Shown here: one piece after another, positions 59,996 through 64,000 of the stretch | Position numbering within the stretch: the first letter of the stretch is position 1 | Layout: each line of letters opens with the position of its first letter | Assembly: GCF_000720175.1 (NCBI RefSeq) | Contig: NZ_JOIX01000030.1 | Coordinates: forward strand, 62,001 to 126,000 | Length of the DNA stretch: 64,000 bases | DNA from: Streptomyces sp. NRRL S-337 | Lineage (GTDB): Bacteria; Actinomycetota; Actinomycetes; Streptomycetales; Streptomycetaceae | Direction: 5' to 3' | Translations under genes and position numbers: made by a program | Notes under the pieces: generated by a model | The model's database searches: none | Told to the model about the DNA's origin: nothing | The model's input: the letters and a program-made list of their open reading frames with translations, nothing else

Positions 59996-61153
59996 ATGAA
60001 GCTGGTCGTGCAGGTGAAGCTGCTGCCGTCGCCCGGGCAGGCGTCGGCACTGGAGGCGACCCTGCGCGCCTGCAACCGGGCCGCCGCCCACGCCTCGCAG
60101 GTTGCCTTCGCCAAGGATCTGAAAGACCGCAACGGTCTACAGAGGGAGGTGTACACGGACCTGAAGGCCACCTTTGGGCTGTCCGCGCAACCGGTGGTGC
60201 GGGTGGTGAAGAAGGTCGTCGACGGCTACGCCGTCCTGAAGGCCAACCTGCAGGCCGGGAACCTGGGCCCGCCCACCGCCAAGCGGTACCGCAATGCGGT
60301 CGGCACCCCGATCGCCTTCCGCCCGGAGGCGGCCCAGCCGTTCGACGACCGCTGCCTTTCCTGGCAGTACGACGCGCGAACCGTCTCCATCTGGACCATC
60401 GACGGGCGGATGAAGGGCATCCGCTTCGCCTGCTCCCCCGACCAGCTGAAAACCCTCGTGGCCCACCGCAAGGGCGAGAGCGATCTCGTCCGGCGCGGCG
60501 GAAAATGGTTCCTGATCGCCACCTGCGACATTCCGGATCCCAAGGTGTACGAGCCGGCCGACTGGATCGGAGTCGACCGGGGCATCGTGAACCTGGCCAC
60601 CACCAGTGACGGCACCAACCACCAGGGCCGCCGCCTTTCCCGCTACCGGCGTTGGCAGGCCCGCAAACGCGCCGAACTCCAGGCCCGGCAGACCCGCTCG
60701 GCCACCCGCCGCCTCGCCCGCCGCGCACAGAAGGAACGCCGCCATGCGTCAGATGTGAACCATCGGATCAGCAAGGAGATCGTGTCCGTCGCGCAACGCA
60801 CCGTTCGCGGTATCGCCGTCGAAACACTCGGCGGGATCCGTGACCGGGTACGGCTTCGCCGCGACCAGCGGGGCACCCTCTCCTCCTGGCCCTTCCACCA
60901 GCTCGGACAGCACCTCGCCTACAAGGCCAGACGGGCCGGGGTGCCGTTTATGGAGGTGGACGCGCGCCATACCTCGCAGCGCTGCCCGCGCTGCGGTCAC
61001 ACCGAACGGGCCAACCGGCCCGACCGGGATCATTTCCGCTGTCGTCGGTGCGGGCTCGCTGGTCCGGCCGATGTCGTCGCCGGGGTCAACGTGCGCGAGC
61101 GTGCACGCTCGGCGTGGGTATTCGTCACCATGCCCGTCCCGCAACCGGTGTAG
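59996..61153 (+). CDS. tnpB: RNA-guided endonuclease TnpB family protein (IS200/IS605)
   Basis: A 385-residue TnpB. An N-terminal wedge-like beta part (MKLVVQVKLLPSPGQASALE) leads to a RuvC-like nuclease with Asp in WIGVDRGIVNLAT, Glu in IAVETLGGIRDR and a third Asp in GPADVVAGVNV. A zinc ribbon (CPRCGH, then CRRCGL) sits before the last Asp. All three acidic residues appear present, so it may be active. TnpB proteins cut DNA guided by an omega-RNA from the element's right end, helping the element to persist. ATG at 59996. Confidence 0.93.
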   Translation: MKLVVQVKLLPSPGQASALEATLRACNRAAAHASQVAFAKDLKDRNGLQREVYTDLKATFGLSAQPVVRVVKKVVDGYAVLKANLQAGNLGPPTAKRYRNAVGTPIAFRPEAAQPFDDRCLSWQYDARTVSIWTIDGRMKGIRFACSPDQLKTLVAHRKGESDLVRRGGKWFLIATCDIPDPKVYEPADWIGVDRGIVNLATTSDGTNHQGRRLSRYRRWQARKRAELQARQTRSATRRLARRAQKERRHASDVNHRISKEIVSVAQRTVRGIAVETLGGIRDRVRLRRDQRGTLSSWPFHQLGQHLAYKARRAGVPFMEVDARHTSQRCPRCGHTERANRPDRDHFRCRRCGLAGPADVVAGVNVRERARSAWVFVTMPVPQPV

Positions 61154-61270
61154 CCGGAAAGCACGGGAGATGCGACCCGTGACCGTCCTGTCGTAGGGGG
61201 CAGTCGGGAGCGCGACGAGGTGTGAACGACCGAGTGCACAAGCTCGGCCGTTCACGGCCGAGAAGGTGAC
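61130..61270 (+). ncRNA. candidate omega-RNA at right end of tnpB element
   Basis: In TnpB elements the guide RNA spans the tnpB 3' end and the right end. Here the region ends in CTCGGCCG-TTCA-CGGCCGAG (61243-61262), a stable hairpin with the same TTCA loop as the left end. The guide would be the flanking DNA from about 61263. Structure and ends are inferred from the family. Confidence 0.45.
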
Positions 61271-61300
61271 GGGACGCAACACGGAAGGGGGTGGAGCGGG

Positions 61301-62869
61301 ATGGAACGACGCGAGATTCTGCGGCTTTCGGCACTCGCGGGCGCCACGGGTGCGCTCACGCTCGGCCGGGTGAGCTTCGCCGACGCGACGCCGGCGGCCG
61401 GAGCACCGGGCGGCGGAACGGGAGGCGGGCAGGGCAGCGGGCCGGGTGACGGGACGAACGGCGGGACGGGCGAGCAGACCCGGCGGGTGACCGGCCATCT
61501 GCCCATGGGCACACCGGACTTCGTCTACCTCCCGGTCGAAGTGCCGTGCGGGGTACGGGAGATCGCCGTCTCCTACAACTACGACAGACCCCCCGTCCCC
61601 GAGGGCACGGTCGGCAACGCCTGCGACATCGGCATCTTCGACGAGCGGGGCACCGACCTCGGCGGCGCCGGCTTCCGCGGCTGGTCCGGCGGGGCGCGCT
61701 CGGAGTTCTTCCTCCGCGCCGACGACGCCACCCCCGGCTATCTGCCCGGCCCCGTCAACGAAGGCCTCTGGCACATCGCCCTCGGCCCGTACACCGTCGC
61801 ACCGCAGGGGCTCTCCTACGACGTCACGATCACCCTGCGGTACGGCCTCCAGGGGCAGACGCCCCGGCCCGTCCACCCACCGGAGCGCGCCCGGGGCCGC
61901 GGCCGCGCCTGGTACCGCGGCGACAACCATCTCCACTCGGTCCACTCCGACGGCAGGCGCACGCCCGCCGAGATCGCGGCGCTGGCCCGCGCCGCCGGGC
62001 TGGACTTCCTCACCACCACCGAGCACAACACCACCTCCGCGCACCGCGCCTGGGAGGGGTTGTGGGGTGACGACCTGCTGATCCTGACCGGCGAGGAGGT
62101 CACCACCCGCAACGGCCATGTGGTCGCGATGGGCACCGACCCGGGGGTCTTCATCGACTGGCGCTACCGCGCCCGGGACAACGCCTTCGGCAAGTACGCG
62201 CGCGCCATCCGGCGGGCCGGCGGCCTGGTCATCCCGGCGCATCCGCACGCCACCTGCATCGGCTGCAACTGGAAGTTCGGGTTCGGCGAGGCCGATGCGG
62301 TGGAGGTCTGGAACGGCCCGTACGGTCCCGATGACGAGGTCACCCTCGCCGAGTGGGACAACACCCTGGTCGCGCACGCCCGCGGCCGCGGGGACTGGCT
62401 GCCGGCCGTCGGGCACAGCGACGCCCACCGCGACCCGGACGTCGTCGGCCTGCCGCAGACGGTGGTGCTCGCCGACGACCTCTCCCGCCGCGCCCTGCAG
62501 GACGGCATACGGGCGGGCCGGGTGTGGATCGCCGAGTCCTCGAAGATCGACCTGTCGTTCTCGGTCACCGGCGAGCGCGGCGAACACGCCGGTATCGGTG
62601 AGCGATTGGCACTGCCCGGAGCGTCCGGGGTCACCGCGCGGCTCAAGGTCTCCGGTGCCCCGGGCTGCACGGTCTCCTTCGTCACCGACCAGGGCCGCCT
62701 CCACGCGGCCGCCCTGCCGGCGTCCGGTGCGGACACCGTCACCTGGCGGACCACGCCCGATCACGCCGCCTACCTACGTGCCGAGGTCCGGCACCCCGCC
62801 ACCACACCCGGTCTCCCGGGCCCCATGGCGGCCCTGACCAACCCGGTGTTCCTGGACCGCAGGGACTGA
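61301..62869 (+). CDS. CehA/McbA family metallohydrolase (PHP domain), Tat-exported
   Basis: A 522-residue protein. A twin-arginine-type signal (MERREILRLSALAGATGALT) suggests export. After a Gly-rich linker and a beta-sandwich-like N-terminal domain (about 65-190) comes a PHP-type phosphoesterase/hydrolase domain. It shows DNHLHSVHSDGRRTPAEI, TTTEHNTTSAH, IPAHPHAT and GHSDAHRDPD, the His/Asp metal ligands of the CehA/McbA group (carbaryl-type ester hydrolases and phosphoesterases). It starts just downstream of the tnpB element. Confidence 0.9.
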   Translation: MERREILRLSALAGATGALTLGRVSFADATPAAGAPGGGTGGGQGSGPGDGTNGGTGEQTRRVTGHLPMGTPDFVYLPVEVPCGVREIAVSYNYDRPPVPEGTVGNACDIGIFDERGTDLGGAGFRGWSGGARSEFFLRADDATPGYLPGPVNEGLWHIALGPYTVAPQGLSYDVTITLRYGLQGQTPRPVHPPERARGRGRAWYRGDNHLHSVHSDGRRTPAEIAALARAAGLDFLTTTEHNTTSAHRAWEGLWGDDLLILTGEEVTTRNGHVVAMGTDPGVFIDWRYRARDNAFGKYARAIRRAGGLVIPAHPHATCIGCNWKFGFGEADAVEVWNGPYGPDDEVTLAEWDNTLVAHARGRGDWLPAVGHSDAHRDPDVVGLPQTVVLADDLSRRALQDGIRAGRVWIAESSKIDLSFSVTGERGEHAGIGERLALPGASGVTARLKVSGAPGCTVSFVTDQGRLHAAALPASGADTVTWRTTPDHAAYLRAEVRHPATTPGLPGPMAALTNPVFLDRRD

Positions 62870-62992
62870 GGGGCGCGGCCGAGGGGTCACCTCCTGAGCC
62901 TCCCCCCCCCGCAGCGCCGTCCGTTTTGTTGTGGTTCCAAATTTTCCCGTCCGGCTTTCGAACGTCCCCCCGGCCACCGGAACGCCCACCCC

Positions 62993-64000
62993 TCACCCCG
63001 GCCAGACGATCGCCTGCAGCTCGCTGTACGCATGGAGCGCGTACGAGCCGACGTCGCGGCCCACGCCGCTCCGCTTGAAGCCGCCGAACGGCGCCTCCAT
63101 GTTGCGGCCGACGGTGTTGATCCCCACGCCCCCCGCCCGCAGCCGACGGGCCACGCGGAAGGCGCGGGCCACATCGGCCGACCAGACGTAGTCGATCAGG
63201 CCGTAGTCGCTGTCGTTGGCGAGCGCGACGGCCTCGTCCTCGTCCCCGTCGAAGGGGACGACCGCGACCACCGGCCCGAAGATCTCCTCCCGGACCACGC
63301 GCATGTCGTTGGTGCAGTCGGCGAGCAGTGTCGGCGCGACGTAGAACCCCTTGTCGAGGTGCGCGGGCCGCTCCCCGCCCGCGACGACCGTGGCGCCCTC
63401 CTTGCGCCCCAGCTCCACGTACGACTCGACACGGTCGCGGTGCGCGCCGGAGATGACGGGTCCGACCACGGTCCCCCGCGCCCGCGGATCACCGACCTTC
63501 AGGAACCCGAGGTACGCGGTGAGCTTGGCGACGAACGCGTCGTACACGGAGCAGTGCACGAGAGCCCGCGTCGGCGCCGTGCAGATCTGCCCGCTGTAGA
63601 AGGCGTACGTCGTCCCGATCCCGGCGACGGCGGAGTCCAGATCGGCGTCACCGAAGACGATCGCGGCGCCCTTGCCGCCCAGCTCCATCAGCTGCCGCTT
63701 CATCCCGCGCCCGCAGACCTCGGCGATGCGCTGCCCGACGGCCGTGGAGCCGGTGAAGCTGACCATGTCGACGTCGGGCGAGTCGACGGCGGCCTCACCC
63801 ACGGCGACCGCGGTCCCGCTGACGACGTTCACCACGCCCGGCGGAATCCCGGCCTCCGCCAGCGCCTCCGCCATCCGGTACACCGACAGCGGATCCTGCG
63901 GGGCGGGCTTCACCAGAACGGTGTTGCCCATGGCGAGGGCCGGGGCGACCTTGCCGGCCGGGTTGGCCCACGGGTTGTTGTACGAGGTGATGCAGGTGAC
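62993..64000 (-). CDS. aldehyde dehydrogenase (partial, cut by window end)
   Basis: The C-terminal two-thirds of an NAD(P)-dependent aldehyde dehydrogenase. The reading frame stays open to base 64000 (PWANPAGKVAPALAMGNTVL and on), so the start lies outside the window. The catalytic Glu is in LMELGGKGAAIVFGDADLDS and the Cys in YSGQICTAPTRALVH; the FGPVVAVVPF and late FGGFKRSGVGRDVGSY motifs are also present. Substrate unknown. Confidence 0.92.
   Translation of the reverse strand, partial: VTCITSYNNPWANPAGKVAPALAMGNTVLVKPAPQDPLSVYRMAEALAEAGIPPGVVNVVSGTAVAVGEAAVDSPDVDMVSFTGSTAVGQRIAEVCGRGMKRQLMELGGKGAAIVFGDADLDSAVAGIGTTYAFYSGQICTAPTRALVHCSVYDAFVAKLTAYLGFLKVGDPRARGTVVGPVISGAHRDRVESYVELGRKEGATVVAGGERPAHLDKGFYVAPTLLADCTNDMRVVREEIFGPVVAVVPFDGDEDEAVALANDSDYGLIDYVWSADVARAFRVARRLRAGGVGINTVGRNMEAPFGGFKRSGVGRDVGSYALHAYSELQAIVWPG

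Larger units (their letters stand above)
59790..61262 (+). mobile_element. tnpB-only IS200/IS605-type element
   Basis: One tnpB gene with no tnpA is bracketed by two 8-bp hairpins that share a TTCA loop (59790-59809 and 61243-61262). Such elements move, if at all, with a TnpA supplied in trans. Exact ends are not certain. Confidence 0.65.

Overview
The window is chromosomal DNA of a Streptomyces-type actinomycete. It has very high GC coding DNA, GTG/TTG starts, a group-2 sigma factor of the HrdD type, an FbiC-type F420 biosynthesis enzyme, paired XRE/DUF5753 and DUF397 genes, and many TetR/MarR/DHA2-MFS genes.

Layout. 0-1.2 kb: two small genes, one with a WXG100-like motif. 1.3-5.4 kb: a fructose PTS operon on the minus strand (fruR-fruK-fruA). 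5.4-17.2 kb: hrdD, an acetyltransferase, a PPOX-type protein, a questin-oxidase-like gene, a LigB dioxygenase/MarR divergent pair, a DHA2 efflux pump with TetR, a secreted M6-like metalloprotease, and a second TetR next to two small membrane proteins. 17.3-35.1 kb: a genomic island inserted at the 3' end of a tRNA-Arg(CCT) gene. 35.3-47.4 kb: recQ, a histidine kinase with a lipoprotein, a PEP-mutase-like enzyme/ArsR pair, a GT39-like membrane protein, a large D-Ala-D-Ala carboxypeptidase and GPP34. 47.7-64 kb: XRE/DUF397 pair, aminotransferase, SDR, ADP-ribosylglycohydrolase, 2-hydroxyacid dehydrogenase, fbiC, an F420-type LLM oxidoreductase, a tnpB-only IS605-type element, a Tat-exported PHP hydrolase and an aldehyde dehydrogenase cut by the window end.

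The island is the most interesting part. A perfect 99-bp direct repeat (17359-17457 and 32191-32289) bounds a 14.8-kb integrative element with a tyrosine integrase and an XRE-type gene. Its cargo is a C5-cytosine DNA methyltransferase facing a tightly overlapped three-gene operon. By gene order, sizes and ATPase motifs that operon resembles DptF-DptG-DptH, the restriction half of DNA phosphorothioation (Dnd) systems. No dndA-E genes are present. Downstream, past an IS30 scar, lie a 186-aa unknown and a PD-(D/E)XK nuclease-like protein. This suggests a restriction-modification-like defence system in which 5-methylcytosine, not phosphorothioate, may be the self mark.

A second, decayed element (32191-35090) follows in tandem. 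It holds an integrase remnant, two Cys-rich small proteins with a shared C-terminal tail, and a YeeE/YedE sulfur-transport pair. A third, degenerate copy of the tRNA-Arg 3' end (35047-35090) is followed at once by a strong terminator that probably belonged to the tRNA-Arg gene before integration.
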